A stretch of DNA of 64,000 nucleotides from Niabella agricola. GTDB lineage: Bacteria; Bacteroidota; Bacteroidia; Chitinophagales; Chitinophagaceae. The DNA is taken from the NCBI RefSeq assembly GCF_021538615.1, contig NZ_JAJHIZ010000003.1, positions 496,001-560,000 on the forward strand. The letters are read 5' to 3'. Shown piece after piece: positions 1 through 8,997 of the stretch (its first letter is position 1; every line of letters begins with the position of its first letter). Under the pieces are notes generated by a model. It saw only the letters and a list, made by a program, of their open reading frames with translations. It did no database searches and was not told the DNA's origin. The position numbers and the translations under genes were made by a program.

Positions 1-627
1 GCGCGGACCATTGGTGTAGTATCCTCCTCTACGATAATTCCGGCCTCCATAATTATTAATGATCGTGGTATTATTAATAATCGTCACATTATTCCGGTAG
101 GGATAATAGTACCGGTTAATATAACGGGAACCCATATAGCGGCAGGGCGCAAAGGTCCAGTAATCATAAGGCGGGTTATAATTCCCAAACCCGATGCTGA
201 TGCTGATACCAGGACGCAGCGGGGCCCATCCATAATAATCGCCACCTCCCCTCCAGGCTACCCAACCAGGTGACCATTCATAACCGGGAACCCAGAGCCA
301 TCCGTAAAACGGATCATAAAACCAGCGGCCATAATGGAACGGTGCCCATCCCCAGTCATAATCCGATGCCCACATCCAGTCGTCGGTATCTGAATAGACC
401 CAACTGCCGTTCGTGGAGTAGGGACGGAAATCGGAGCTCACCCTTGGGCGCCAGGTATATCCGTAATCCGGATAATCGATCCATTCCCCGTAAGGGCTCA
501 GCTCGTCATAGAAGGTCTGGAAATTGATGCTAACCCCAACCCTCGGCTGGGCCACAGCCTTCTGAGAAACAGACAAAGCCAGCGCCAGGAATAAACCAAA
601 GCTCCATGTGGTAATAAGTCGTTTCAT
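1..627 (-). CDS. DUF6600 domain secreted protein, 3'-truncated by window edge
   Basis: The frame is open from an ATG at 627 to the left edge of the window, giving the first 209 residues. The N-terminus is a signal peptide of about 27 residues (MKRLITTWSFGLFLALALSV, then a cleavage region ending AVAQ). The mature part is rich in Trp, Tyr and Gly with repeated motifs such as YGEWIDYPDYGYTWRP, WDWGWAPFHYGRW-like segments and GWLWVPGYEWSPGWVAWR, which is the signature of DUF6600 proteins. The visible tail becomes Asn/Tyr/Arg-rich (NNTTIINNYGG), typical of the low-complexity end of this family. Function is unknown; it is exported to the periplasm or envelope. The C-terminus is not visible. Confidence 0.85.
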   Translation of the reverse strand, partial: MKRLITTWSFGLFLALALSVSQKAVAQPRVGVSINFQTFYDELSPYGEWIDYPDYGYTWRPRVSSDFRPYSTNGSWVYSDTDDWMWASDYDWGWAPFHYGRWFYDPFYGWLWVPGYEWSPGWVAWRGGGDYYGWAPLRPGISISIGFGNYNPPYDYWTFAPCRYMGSRYINRYYYPYRNNVTIINNTTIINNYGGRNYRRGGYYTNGPR

Positions 628-926
628 GTTGAAAAATTATTTTGTTTTGAGTAAAAATTGTTACCCGAGGCGGCAGGCATTTAGTTGCTGTTGCTTTCTC
701 TTATTTTATAGACGGTAATTTATTGTTGAAGTTGCCCAATACCTTAAAAACGAACAATTGTTATGAAATATTTAAGTAAAAACTATTAACATTTGAGCGA
801 GCGTGCTTAGCTGTTCGCAATCAGCGTTTAGCCATCAGCCCACAGCGATGCAACCGGGCTGATTACTACAACGGAAAACTGATCGCTAATGCCCGATTAC
901 ACAGATGACGAACTGCTGATGGTCAG
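628..926. other. Intergenic region with relic repeat
   Basis: This spacer lies between two divergent genes. The part near 628-780 is A/T-rich and should hold the promoter of the minus-strand DUF6600 gene, although no clear TAnnTTTG box is visible. From about 805 to 840 it carries ATCAGCG/CATCAGCC-like units of the same type as other spacers in the window. No open frame with coding character is seen. Confidence 0.5.
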
Positions 927-958
927 GTGCTAACAGCCGAACACTGCCTTTACTGCCG

Positions 959-966
959 TAAATTTG
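959..966 (+). promoter_or_regulatory. Bacteroidota -7 box for the J-domain gene
   Basis: TAAATTTG matches the Bacteroidota primary sigma -7 consensus TAnnTTTG perfectly. It lies 17 bases before the TTG codon at 984, so transcription would begin after the upstream ATG at 927. This favours the TTG start. No clear -33 TTG is seen at the expected distance. Confidence 0.5.
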
Positions 967-983
967 TAGCTAAACAGTTTTTT

Positions 984-1622
984 TTGAAGGATTATTACCA
1001 GATACTGGGGCTCCCGCCCTCTGCCACGATCGGCGAAATAAAAATGGCCTACCGGAAGCTGGCACACCTTTATCATCCTGACAAAAACCCGTCCGATGAT
1101 TACGCTGCAGTACAGTTCAGCCTCGTTAAAGAAGCGTACGATACGCTTACCCGGGCCGATCTCAAGGCGCAATACCTGCAGGAGCGCTGGCTTCACCAAA
1201 CCATGGGCCAGCGTATGGCACCGGCCGTCACCACGCCTCCCCAGGTATTGCAGGCCCTGTTGCAGGCTCATCAGCAGCTGATTCATTATGATGCATACCG
1301 GGTTGATAAAAAAGGATTGTACCAGACCCTGGAAGCACTTATTGCGCCCTCCCGGATCGATATCCTCAACCACTTTAAAGAGGAGCAGGTCAACAAAGAA
1401 GTGATCCGGTGGATGGCCGACAGCATTTTTTTATTATACCCCGAAGATCAGTTGCGGATTCTGGATCAGCTCAAACAGATCAACGCACCTGCCGGAAGCC
1501 GGGACCTTATTGAAGAAAAAGAAAAAATGATCCGGCGCACGATCCGCCTGAACCGGTACAAGCCCTTTTTGATTTTAGGCTTAATTATCCTACTTTGCAT
1601 GATCATCGCGTATTCTTTATAA
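984..1622 (+). CDS. J-domain protein with C-terminal membrane anchor
   Basis: A DnaJ-type J domain occupies the first ~65 residues, with KDYYQILGLPPSAT and the HPD motif (YHPDK, HPD at about residues 31-33 from the TTG start). J domains stimulate the ATPase of Hsp70/DnaK. There is no Gly/Phe region and no zinc-finger domain, so this is a class C J-protein rather than DnaJ itself. The C-terminus is a single hydrophobic segment (PFLILGLIILLCMIIAYSL), so the J domain probably faces the cytoplasm at the inner membrane. An ATG at 927 would add 19 residues, but the TTG at 984 sits directly before the canonical KDYY start and behind a -7 box at 959-966, so I prefer it. A rhomboid protease gene follows 33 bases downstream and may be co-transcribed. 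Confidence 0.8.
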   Translation: MKDYYQILGLPPSATIGEIKMAYRKLAHLYHPDKNPSDDYAAVQFSLVKEAYDTLTRADLKAQYLQERWLHQTMGQRMAPAVTTPPQVLQALLQAHQQLIHYDAYRVDKKGLYQTLEALIAPSRIDILNHFKEEQVNKEVIRWMADSIFLLYPEDQLRILDQLKQINAPAGSRDLIEEKEKMIRRTIRLNRYKPFLILGLIILLCMIIAYSL

Positions 1623-1655
1623 CAAGCCATTGGTTAATTTTAAACTCTATCCGTT

Positions 1656-2345
1656 ATGATGCCAATCGGGGACGATAATACCGGGCGCACCCTTACACCC
1701 TATGTCAATTACCTACTTATTGCCCTTAATATTTTTGTTTTTGTTTATTACCAGCGCCTGGGTACCAATATTGATTTTTTACTGAGTTATGCAGCCGTAC
1801 CCGGGGAATTGCTTACCGGTGCAGATATCGTGGGCACCAATGGCCTGGGGCCCAGCCCTTCTCCCGTGTACACGACCATCTTTACGTCGATGTTTATGCA
1901 TGGAAGCATTGCGCATATTTTTGGCAACATGCTCTACCTTTCGATCTTTGGCGACAATATTGAAAACGCCATGGGGCATTTCAGATACCTGGCCTTCTAC
2001 CTTTTATGCGGTGTGCTGGCCTCCCTTGCCCATGTACTGATGTCGGCCGTACTCGGAGATGGACTGTTGGTTCCCAGCCTTGGTGCCTCCGGTGCAATTT
2101 CCGGTATACTCGGCGGGTACCTTGTTTTGTTCCCCCGGAACCGGATACGGATCTGGGCCTTGCTTTTCACGTTCCGTGTACCGGCAATCATTACGTTGGG
2201 TATCTGGATTGCCATGCAGATCGTAAGCCAGGTGAATATGATCGGGGGCAGCGAACAATCCGGCGTTGCCTATGCCGCGCATATCGGGGGATTCCTGGCA
2301 GGTATGTTGCTGGTGCGGCTTTTTGTAAAGCAGAGGGAAATTTGA
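1656..2345 (+). CDS. Rhomboid family intramembrane serine protease
   Basis: A 229-residue polytopic membrane protein with the rhomboid signatures: HGSIAHIFGNMLYL (His82, His87, Asn91 in the oxyanion region), the nucleophile motif GASGAISG (Ser145) and the general base His209 in AAHIGGFLAGM. Six hydrophobic segments are visible, the basic rhomboid core. The family cleaves substrates inside the inner membrane; the substrate here is unknown. It follows the J-domain gene on the same strand with a 33-base gap. Met2 is an equally possible start. Confidence 0.92.
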   Translation: MMPIGDDNTGRTLTPYVNYLLIALNIFVFVYYQRLGTNIDFLLSYAAVPGELLTGADIVGTNGLGPSPSPVYTTIFTSMFMHGSIAHIFGNMLYLSIFGDNIENAMGHFRYLAFYLLCGVLASLAHVLMSAVLGDGLLVPSLGASGAISGILGGYLVLFPRNRIRIWALLFTFRVPAIITLGIWIAMQIVSQVNMIGGSEQSGVAYAAHIGGFLAGMLLVRLFVKQREI

Positions 2346-2626
2346 GAATTTGAAAATGTGGAATGAAGATACCATTCCTGCTCGATCATCGCATTTCTGT
2401 AAAAAATCATAAGATCCGGAAATGACATCTCATGCCAAGCAGAAACGAAAAACCATCCAACCTTAACCCTTCCTCCTTTGGAGAATGAAAAATATTAAAT
2501 GTAAAAGTGAAGCTGTCCTTCCTCTTCGATGCTATATGTCCTGATGGCATACCGGGATTAGCAATTGGAAATCAGAAATGAGAACAAAAATCCATTAAGC
2601 GTAAAAACGGATCTAACTGTAAAACT
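2346..2626. repeat. Spacer built of dispersed intergenic repeat blocks
   Basis: This spacer lies between the ends of convergent genes. It contains blocks that recur in the spacer at 29555-29888 in a different order: a GAATTTGAAAATGTGG-like block just after 2343, a TTCCTGCTC block near 2379, an AATATTAAATGTAAAAGT block near 2490, an AAACGGATCTAAC block near 2605 and a CTTTAAACCT tail near 2625. No gene is seen. Confidence 0.5.
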
Positions 2627-3397
2627 TTAAACCTCCCATCTTCCTTCCAGCCAGCTTTTAAAAAGCGCCACGCGTTCCCGGCTTACTACAGTATCAGTTT
2701 CAGCCTCGGGATTCAGCTGCAGGATCAGGCGGCTATTATAATAGCTATTGATTTTTACAATAGCGTCAACACATACAATCATTTTCCGGTTGATGCGAAA
2801 GAACATGGTTTTATTCAGCATCTTATCCATCTGGTCCAGCGAGTAATCCAGGGGCAGTTTCCGGCCGGCATGGGTAACGGCCTTTGTAATCCCATCCGCA
2901 TAACAAACACAGGCGATGTCCTTTGATTTTACATAAACGATCTGGTTATTGGTGCGACCAATAAAACGGGTATTTTCCTGCCGGTAGAACGCTTCCGCTA
3001 TACGGGAAAGATCCAGTACCTGCCTGGATCCGGTTTGTGGTCTGAAATAACTGAACTTCTGCAATGCCCGCTCCAGTTCCGTTTTATCAATCGGTTTCAT
3101 CAGGTAATCGATACTATGTACTTTAAATGCCTGCAGGGCAAATTTATCATAGGCCGTTGTAAAGATCACCGGCATCCGGACCTCCGCCTGGTGAAAAAGC
3201 TCAAAGCAATTGCCATCGGAAAGCTGTATATCCATAAAGGCAAGATCCGCCAGGGCTCCATAGGCCGCCAGCCATTTAACACCCTCGTCCACCGATTCAA
3301 TCACCTTAAGCACTTTTAATTCAGGTACCATCCCTTCCAGCAACTGGATCAGCCGGTCTGCATTTAATTTTTCATCTTCAAATATGATCACGTTCAT
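2627..3397 (-). CDS. LytTR-family response regulator
   Basis: The protein has 256 residues. Residues 1 to about 120 are a receiver domain with acidic residues FEDE at the N-terminus, the phospho-acceptor Asp56 in FMDIQLSDG, and the conserved Lys in YLMKPID. Residues of about 145-250 form a LytTR DNA-binding domain (FIGRTNNQIVYVKSKDIACV to FFRINRKMIV). Such regulators are phosphorylated by partner LytS-type kinases and bind direct repeats in promoters. The partner is the kinase gene immediately upstream (gap of 12 bases). It is the last gene of an apparent five-gene minus-strand operon beginning near 6947. Confidence 0.92.
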   Translation of the reverse strand: MNVIIFEDEKLNADRLIQLLEGMVPELKVLKVIESVDEGVKWLAAYGALADLAFMDIQLSDGNCFELFHQAEVRMPVIFTTAYDKFALQAFKVHSIDYLMKPIDKTELERALQKFSYFRPQTGSRQVLDLSRIAEAFYRQENTRFIGRTNNQIVYVKSKDIACVCYADGITKAVTHAGRKLPLDYSLDQMDKMLNKTMFFRINRKMIVCVDAIVKINSYYNSRLILQLNPEAETDTVVSRERVALFKSWLEGRWEV

Positions 3398-3409
3398 GTC
3401 ATTCCTGTT

Positions 3410-4537
3410 TTAAAACTGGTCTTTTAATATTTCCGGAAGAAACGGAAGCTGCACCATAAAATTATCGTCGGTCTCACGGATCTCCACCTGCTCGCCGGTA
3501 ATCAATTCATATCGTTTCCGGATATTGGAAAGGCCCACGCCCGTAGAAAACCGGATGCCATTCCGCTTGCGCAGATCATTGGTAACAATGATGTGCTGAT
3601 CCGTAAAACGAATGGTTACGTGCAACGGATCATTTACTGCAAAACGGTTATGTTTTACTGCATTTTCCACCAGCATCTGCAATGCCGAAGGCGGCAGCAG
3701 TGAGTGTTGTTGCTTTAAAGAAGGTATATCAATATGAAAAACAATGGAGTTTTGATGCCTGATGCGAATAAGGAATAAATATGATTCGAGGAAAGACAGC
3801 TCGGTTTGCAGCGAAACCAGGTTCTCTTCTTTCTGATCAAGGATATAACGGTAGCATTTCGAAAGTTGTGTAATATACTCGGCAGAAAGATCAGCGCTCT
3901 TATAAACAAGCCCGGTAAGCACACTTAACGAATTAAAAAAGAAATGCGGGTCGATCTGGCTTTTTAATACGTCATAGCGGGCCTGCATATTTTCCCTTTT
4001 TAACCGCTCGGCGTTCAAACGTGCTTCCTGCCAGTTTTTATAATAAAACAGGATGCCGTTAAAGCTTAATATCAACAGGTAAAAAATGAAAGCACCAAAA
4101 ATCAGATCATAGCTTAACCGGCTAAAGCTTTTCCAGGCTTCATAGTTGTCAAAAAAATAAATATCAAAAAACGAATAGGTCAGTCCGAACAGCAACGCGG
4201 CCAATACGCCAAATATTACCAACCCAAGGCAGGGAAGAATGATGGTGTAAGGAAATTTCTTTTTGGCCGTACGTCGCTGTAAGAACCCGGACAAACGTTC
4301 CCCGGCCGTCCAGATCAGCAATCCCAGCAGTACAAACATCAAACTGAAGGACTGCGCTCTGAAAAACGATGCGCCGCCGGCCTCGGTGAACGACATATCA
4401 AAAGACCGGAACACCACACTAAAACCATAAAGAATGATGATCCGCGCCAGGTATTTGACCAACACATGCTGTAACAGCATTTCTATTTGCCGGCGCGTCA
4501 TTTTCCGCAGCATCAGTATCAGGGCCCCTAGTATCAT
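3410..4537 (-). CDS. LytS/YpdA-type membrane sensor histidine kinase
   Basis: This 375-residue protein has four or so transmembrane helices in residues ~25-165 and a His_kinase (PF06580-type) domain with the phospho-acceptor motif QIDPHFFFNSL (His198). A HATPase_c domain follows, with LVENAVKHNRF as the N box and GVGLSNIRKRYEL as the G box. There is no separate extracellular sensor domain, so the ligand may be sensed in the membrane. Its ATG overlaps the stop codon of the upstream epimerase-like gene by four bases (ATGA), indicating translational coupling. It should phosphorylate the LytTR regulator encoded next. Confidence 0.92.
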   Translation of the reverse strand: MILGALILMLRKMTRRQIEMLLQHVLVKYLARIIILYGFSVVFRSFDMSFTEAGGASFFRAQSFSLMFVLLGLLIWTAGERLSGFLQRRTAKKKFPYTIILPCLGLVIFGVLAALLFGLTYSFFDIYFFDNYEAWKSFSRLSYDLIFGAFIFYLLILSFNGILFYYKNWQEARLNAERLKRENMQARYDVLKSQIDPHFFFNSLSVLTGLVYKSADLSAEYITQLSKCYRYILDQKEENLVSLQTELSFLESYLFLIRIRHQNSIVFHIDIPSLKQQHSLLPPSALQMLVENAVKHNRFAVNDPLHVTIRFTDQHIIVTNDLRKRNGIRFSTGVGLSNIRKRYELITGEQVEIRETDDNFMVQLPFLPEILKDQF

Positions 4538-5526
4538 ACGCGCGTATTGTCGTTTTTCTCAAACCATTCCAATGCTTCCTCAACCGCAACCGTTATGGGC
4601 GTATAACGCAGCCCCAGTGCCCGGGAAGCCTTCTGACCGGAGTAATAATTCTGCAAACACAACAAATATGCTGATGCATAATTCAATTTCAGCCGCCGGC
4701 CCAACAACCGGCCCATGGCCGTACCCAGCAATCCACCGATCTTCAATGCAATGCCCGGAATTCGCAGCATTACGGTTTTCTGACATGCCAGGCGGTTTAC
4801 CATCCGGAAAAATTCGCGGTAGCTCAGGTTTTCACCTGCGATGAGAAAACAGGCGCCGTTTTCCCCGTGCAGGCAGGCAAAAACAATAGCCCTGCTTACA
4901 TCCCTTACATGTACAAAGTTTTTTCCGCCCGGAGGATAAAACAGGAGGCCCTTGCCCAGTGCATATTTCAGCAGCTTGCCGGAACTGGGCTTCTGATCGT
5001 GGGCACCAATCATAAAGGTAGGATTCAGGACCACTGCCGGCAGCCCCTTTTCCACCACGGCTTCCAGCACTTTTTGCTGTGCAATGTATTTCGTGTTGAT
5101 ATAGGGTGAATTGATTTTAAAAAGTGAGAAAGCGTTTAGCTCAGTACCTGGATATTCAAGAGAACCAGGAGCAATGGTATTGGCCGTGCTGATATACACC
5201 AGCCGCTTTACATTGTGAAGCAGGCAGGCGCGAATGATATTTTCCGTTCCCCGGATGTTCACCGTTTCATACTCGGTTAACCTGATCCCCCATTGTTCCG
5301 TAAGGGAAGCCGTGTGCACTACATAATCACAACCGCTTACCGCTTCGCTAACCGCTGCGGCATCTTCAACGGTCCCATAATAAACTTCACAGAAAAGTCC
5401 GTTCAGCAGGTTGGTATTGGAAGACCGCCGGATCAGCACCCGCACTTCAAAACCATTTCTGCAGCATTCCAGCGCAGCATTATATCCCAGCAGGCCGCTG
5501 GCCCCTGTAATCAGTACTTTGGGCAT
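4534..5526 (-). CDS. NAD-dependent epimerase/dehydratase (extended SDR)
   Basis: A 330-residue extended SDR with the N-terminal Rossmann motif TGASGLLGYNAA and the active-site pair YINTK (YxxxK). The order and spacing resemble 3-beta-hydroxysteroid dehydrogenase / dihydroflavonol reductase-like proteins, which reduce or oxidise hydroxyls on hydrophobic substrates with NAD(P). The substrate is unknown. It lies between an SDR gene (2-base gap) and the sensor kinase (4-base overlap), so it is translationally linked to a signalling pair. The START-domain lipid binder at the head of the operon suggests a lipid or isoprenoid-type substrate; that is inference. Confidence 0.85.
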   Translation of the reverse strand: MPKVLITGASGLLGYNAALECCRNGFEVRVLIRRSSNTNLLNGLFCEVYYGTVEDAAAVSEAVSGCDYVVHTASLTEQWGIRLTEYETVNIRGTENIIRACLLHNVKRLVYISTANTIAPGSLEYPGTELNAFSLFKINSPYINTKYIAQQKVLEAVVEKGLPAVVLNPTFMIGAHDQKPSSGKLLKYALGKGLLFYPPGGKNFVHVRDVSRAIVFACLHGENGACFLIAGENLSYREFFRMVNRLACQKTVMLRIPGIALKIGGLLGTAMGRLLGRRLKLNYASAYLLCLQNYYSGQKASRALGLRYTPITVAVEEALEWFEKNDNTRV

Positions 5527-5528
5527 AT

Positions 5529-6323
5529 TTAATGTATTAATTGCAGTTCACGTTTGATGGCACCGGAGATCAGGCGTACTTTAACCGTTGATGGAATCAC
5601 TCCCATCAATGCATGGTTCATCCGGTTCCACCATCCGGGAACAATCTCCGCCCTGCCGGCCAGGGTTTGCCGGATGATCCGGCCGGCCAGGTCAGCCGTG
5701 GAGAAAAGCCCAAGCCGGCCTTTGTAGCCCTGGAGCAGGATCCTGCGTGAGGTATCGGAATTGGTCATGATCGGCCCCGGATAGGCCACGCTTACAGAGA
5801 TTCCCGTTCCCTGCAGTTCTTCCCGCAGTCCTAAAGAGAAGGAAGACACAAAGGCCTTGGAAGCCGGGTAAACGGTTTTATAAGCGATGGGGGAAAATGC
5901 CGCCATACTTGCAATGTTGAGAATAAAACTCTTTTCCTGTTGTAACAGCAGCGGCAACAGCTCCCGCGTAAGCAAAGCGGTACAGCCGATATTCAGCTGG
6001 ATGATCTTATCGATCAGCTGCGGTGCACAATCCAGCATCGATACGGTTCCACCCATGCCGGCGTTATTGATCAAAAAACGCACCGGGTATTCTTTTTTTA
6101 TAATAGCAATATGCGCCTCAAAAGCTGCCCGGTCCGTAAGATCAAATTCAAATACCCGCACATCAATTCCATACAAACGGATCAGTTCCCCTGCAGTGTC
6201 CTTAATAGAACTTCCCGGTAAGGCAATCAGGATCAGGTGCATCTTCAAACGGGCACAACAATGGGCAAAAGCACTTCCCAGTCCGCTGCTGGCACCCGTA
6301 ATCAACGTGTAATGTTTATTCAT
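5529..6323 (-). CDS. Short-chain dehydrogenase/reductase (classical SDR)
   Basis: This 264-residue protein has the classical SDR motifs: TGASSGLGSAF for cofactor binding, NNAGMGG, the catalytic Ser in NIASMAAF and YPASK for the YxxxK pair. The C-terminal region (PGWWNRMNHALMGVIPSTV) matches the DltE/YqjQ-like group of SDRs that act on lipids or ketones, but the substrate cannot be read from the sequence. It is the second gene of the START-SDR-epimerase-LytS-LytTR operon, six bases after the START gene. Confidence 0.87.
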   Translation of the reverse strand: MNKHYTLITGASSGLGSAFAHCCARLKMHLILIALPGSSIKDTAGELIRLYGIDVRVFEFDLTDRAAFEAHIAIIKKEYPVRFLINNAGMGGTVSMLDCAPQLIDKIIQLNIGCTALLTRELLPLLLQQEKSFILNIASMAAFSPIAYKTVYPASKAFVSSFSLGLREELQGTGISVSVAYPGPIMTNSDTSRRILLQGYKGRLGLFSTADLAGRIIRQTLAGRAEIVPGWWNRMNHALMGVIPSTVKVRLISGAIKRELQLIH

Positions 6324-6329
6324 AGTTCT

Positions 6330-6947
6330 TTAATGATGCTGAAGTAATGATTTAAACCGTACCATTGTTGTAATGATGTTATCGTATACAATCGGGTCGG
6401 AGATCCAACGTGGTACCGTACCACTTTTATTCGTAAGAATCTGGTAAGTAATGCGTGATTGCCGGTTTTCCAGCTGATCGACCACCCATTTCCCCGACGT
6501 GCCTTCCAGACGGGTCACATTTTTAAACCTGGGGTGCTGAACGCTTTCAAAATAAATCGTATGAGACCCTGTTGCTGCCGCCGTTGTGTTATAAAAATAT
6601 TTCAAACTGCAATCCTGGTCTTCCATCGGCCATGGCAGGGAATAACGGATATAGTTCAGCCACACACGCTCATCGGGCGTTTTGGTAACCTTATACTGAC
6701 TGGATCTTACATTCCAGCTGCTGCCCTTCCCGGCATCTTTCAAAAGCGATACTACATCTGACACCCCGGCAGCTGCAACATTGAAACAAACCTTCAGCTC
6801 CCGTACCTTATTGCCATTATGCATCACCCACCGTTCATACAACGCAATACCGTCAGAAGTTTTTACCAATTTAAAATCCGCCGGAGCTGCTGCGTTTAAA
6901 AAGCTGCTATACAGCACCAGCAGCCATAAGAACCCTATCTTTTTCAT
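6330..6947 (-). CDS. Secreted START-domain lipid-binding protein
   Basis: The protein has 205 residues with an N-terminal signal peptide (MKKIGFLWLLVLYSSFLNAAA). The rest matches bacterial START/SRPBCC-fold proteins: a WNVRSSQYKVTKTPDERVW stretch, then DQDCSLKYFYN and a C-terminal helix IITTMVRFKSLL. START domains bind hydrophobic ligands such as sterols or phospholipids in a deep cavity. It is the first gene of the operon and has a -7 box upstream at 6964-6971. Location is periplasmic by the signal peptide; ligand unknown. Confidence 0.8.
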   Translation of the reverse strand: MKKIGFLWLLVLYSSFLNAAAPADFKLVKTSDGIALYERWVMHNGNKVRELKVCFNVAAAGVSDVVSLLKDAGKGSSWNVRSSQYKVTKTPDERVWLNYIRYSLPWPMEDQDCSLKYFYNTTAAATGSHTIYFESVQHPRFKNVTRLEGTSGKWVVDQLENRQSRITYQILTNKSGTVPRWISDPIVYDNIITTMVRFKSLLQHH

Positions 6948-6963
6948 AAACTATTTTTTTTTA

Positions 6964-6971
6964 CAAACATA
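6964..6971 (-). promoter_or_regulatory. -7 box of the START/SDR/LytSR operon
   Basis: On the minus strand the sequence TATGTTTG matches TAnnTTTG and lies 16 bases before the ATG of the START gene. A -33 TTG is not found at the ideal 19-base distance, so the call rests on the -7 box alone. Confidence 0.5.
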
Positions 6972-7180
6972 GATGTGTCTTCAACCCTTTAAAAACAATA
7001 ATGGATGAGCCGTAAGATTACAGGGCTGGAATGTTGGTTTTTTCCATGAACCGGTATCCTGTTTTTAATCAAGCCTCCTTCAATTTTCTATTTAAATAAA
7101 CGTTAACAATATGAGTTACCTGCAGGTATTGCACGAACCGGCAAGCCCTGCTTTCATCGGTTACCGCTTTAATACAAACA

Positions 7181-7888
7181 TCAAAGTGCTTTTACATTTC
7201 CCGAACCGGTAATAGTGGCAGCAACAACAGGTGTGCCTGCGTAACGTACATTTCCACTTCCGGTGATGGTTACGTTTAACTGGTCTTTTGCCCACAGTTT
7301 GGCATTGCCCGAGCCCGTGATCCTTACCTTTGCGTCTCTGCTCTGCATTTGATGCGCATTGCAATTACCACTTCCGGTGATGGTTATGTCCTGGATATCG
7401 CTTTCTCCATTGCTGATGTTTATGTCTCCGTCACCGCTGAGCCGGGATTTAACTGAGCCTGCTTTTAACCGGGCGATCGTCATATTGCCCGAACCCGTAA
7501 GTGCCAGATCTATGGCGCCGGTTTCTATTTCATCAACGGCCGTAAAGTTCCCGCTTCCGGTAAGCGTTATTGCAGTGAGCGAGGGTGCGGTTACATATAC
7601 GGTCACACTGCCTCTTTTGATCGATACATTGTTGGGTGTACGGATCACCAGTTTATCATCAATCACTTCTGTGATCACGTACCGCTGTATATTATCTGCA
7701 GCCAATACTTCAACTTTAGATGCGCCTGTACGGTACTCCACCTGCGCACTGAAAGTAGTTTCAATTTTTCCAAATCCTCCTACATTGCGCGTTTCTTTTA
7801 CCGCGGGCCCGTCGGGATACACCTTTTTACAGCCCTGGACGAAGGTGAACAGTACAGCAATAAAAACTAAAAAAAGCGTTTGTTTCAT
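7181..7888 (-). CDS. GIN-domain (DUF2807) lipoprotein
   Basis: This 235-residue protein starts with a lipoprotein signal (MKQTLFLVFIAVLFTFVQGC, lipobox QGC). The mature part is the head-GIN/DUF2807 beta-helix, seen as at least six repeats of the type (L/I)TGSGN roughly every 20-24 residues, ending with ITGSGNVKAL. These proteins are surface or periplasmic beta-solenoids of unknown function in Bacteroidota. It is the last gene of the sigma-FecR operon, 34 bases after a surface-repeat protein gene. Confidence 0.88.
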   Translation of the reverse strand: MKQTLFLVFIAVLFTFVQGCKKVYPDGPAVKETRNVGGFGKIETTFSAQVEYRTGASKVEVLAADNIQRYVITEVIDDKLVIRTPNNVSIKRGSVTVYVTAPSLTAITLTGSGNFTAVDEIETGAIDLALTGSGNMTIARLKAGSVKSRLSGDGDINISNGESDIQDITITGSGNCNAHQMQSRDAKVRITGSGNAKLWAKDQLNVTITGSGNVRYAGTPVVAATITGSGNVKAL

Positions 7889-7922
7889 TTGTTTTGATTT
7901 TTATAAATGTTTGGTGAATGAA

Positions 7923-8939
7923 TTAAAGCCTGATATTAATCCCTGCCACCGCTCCCGGCGCCAGGAGGAGGAAGGATTCCCTTTTTTTGAATTTCCAGAT
8001 ATAGTGCCCCGCAAATAATTCTGAGTCGGATTGTTCGGTAAGGTACATCGCCGGCCCGATGGTGAGCTCCAGCGCCGGGGTAATCTTCCAACCTGCCAGC
8101 ACTCTTAAAGATTCAACATGCCTGATGAAATTGTGCACATCGGTACGCGCCATAATCACCGCTTCTGTATTCATACGCAGGCGGCGGGCCAGCGGGATCC
8201 GGTATCCCAGCCCGGTTTCCATTTGCAGCACCGTTTTTTTCCGATCCCTGGCCAGGCCAGCCCCAACGATGCCATAGGTTTTATAACTACCCGTACGCAG
8301 CAGCACGCTTGCCGATACATCATCATACACCTGCACTCCGATCTGCTGTTCGCCATTTTTTATGAAGTTTAAAATACCCACAGGATATGCTGAACTGTCA
8401 GCGATATTGATCAGGCCAGACAATTGGAACCCTCTTACCGTTTTGGCCCTGTTAACAAGTCCGGCAATTTGATATCCCGCATGATGCGTGGTGTTGATCA
8501 ACCCTGCGATTTGCAGCAGGCTATAGTGACTACTGTTGCTTAACCCGCCCACCTGTAAAAATCCGTTGCCTGTGTTTTGGTTGTGCAACCCGGCAACCTG
8601 TATGCCTCTTCCATTTTGAGCGGCATTCACCAGGCCGGCAAGGGCCACTCCTTTATCCGATCCTTTTACCCGGTTCATCAAACCACTGACCATTACCCCG
8701 CGGTTGCTTCCGTAAAGAGTAGTATGCAATCCTGCGATAGCAACACCTTTGTTATCCCTGTTAACGCCCTGTAAGGCATGCAATGCAAATGCAGGGCTTA
8801 TTTCCCGGGCATGTATACCCTGGGTACTGATGGGGGTAACCAATCCCAGATGAACCGCTTTTCCGGCTTCTTCCTGGGCAGCGAGCTGTAAGCCTGTAAT
8901 GATAAATGCTGGTAGTAAAATGCAATTTTTTATTTTCAT
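7923..8939 (-). CDS. LA_2272-like surface repeat protein
   Basis: The protein has 338 residues with a signal peptide (about residues 1-21, ending QLAAQ). Residues ~30-210 consist of imperfect repeats of about 16-22 residues of the form (V/I)AGL(V/H/I)N....G.Q, for example QIAGLVNRAKTVRGFQLSGL. This matches the LA_2272-type surface repeat family first seen in Leptospira and frequent in Bacteroidota. The C-terminal third looks like a beta-strand-rich outer-membrane-like segment ending AGINIRL. The gene lies between a larger repeat protein (58-base gap) and the GIN lipoprotein. Function is unknown; an envelope structural or adhesive role is a guess. Confidence 0.8.
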   Translation of the reverse strand: MKIKNCILLPAFIITGLQLAAQEEAGKAVHLGLVTPISTQGIHAREISPAFALHALQGVNRDNKGVAIAGLHTTLYGSNRGVMVSGLMNRVKGSDKGVALAGLVNAAQNGRGIQVAGLHNQNTGNGFLQVGGLSNSSHYSLLQIAGLINTTHHAGYQIAGLVNRAKTVRGFQLSGLINIADSSAYPVGILNFIKNGEQQIGVQVYDDVSASVLLRTGSYKTYGIVGAGLARDRKKTVLQMETGLGYRIPLARRLRMNTEAVIMARTDVHNFIRHVESLRVLAGWKITPALELTIGPAMYLTEQSDSELFAGHYIWKFKKRESFLLLAPGAVAGINIRL

Positions 8940-8997
8940 ATCTTTAGTAATGTATACCAGTAATACATCCTAAAGTGGTTTTACCCCTACTCCCTCG

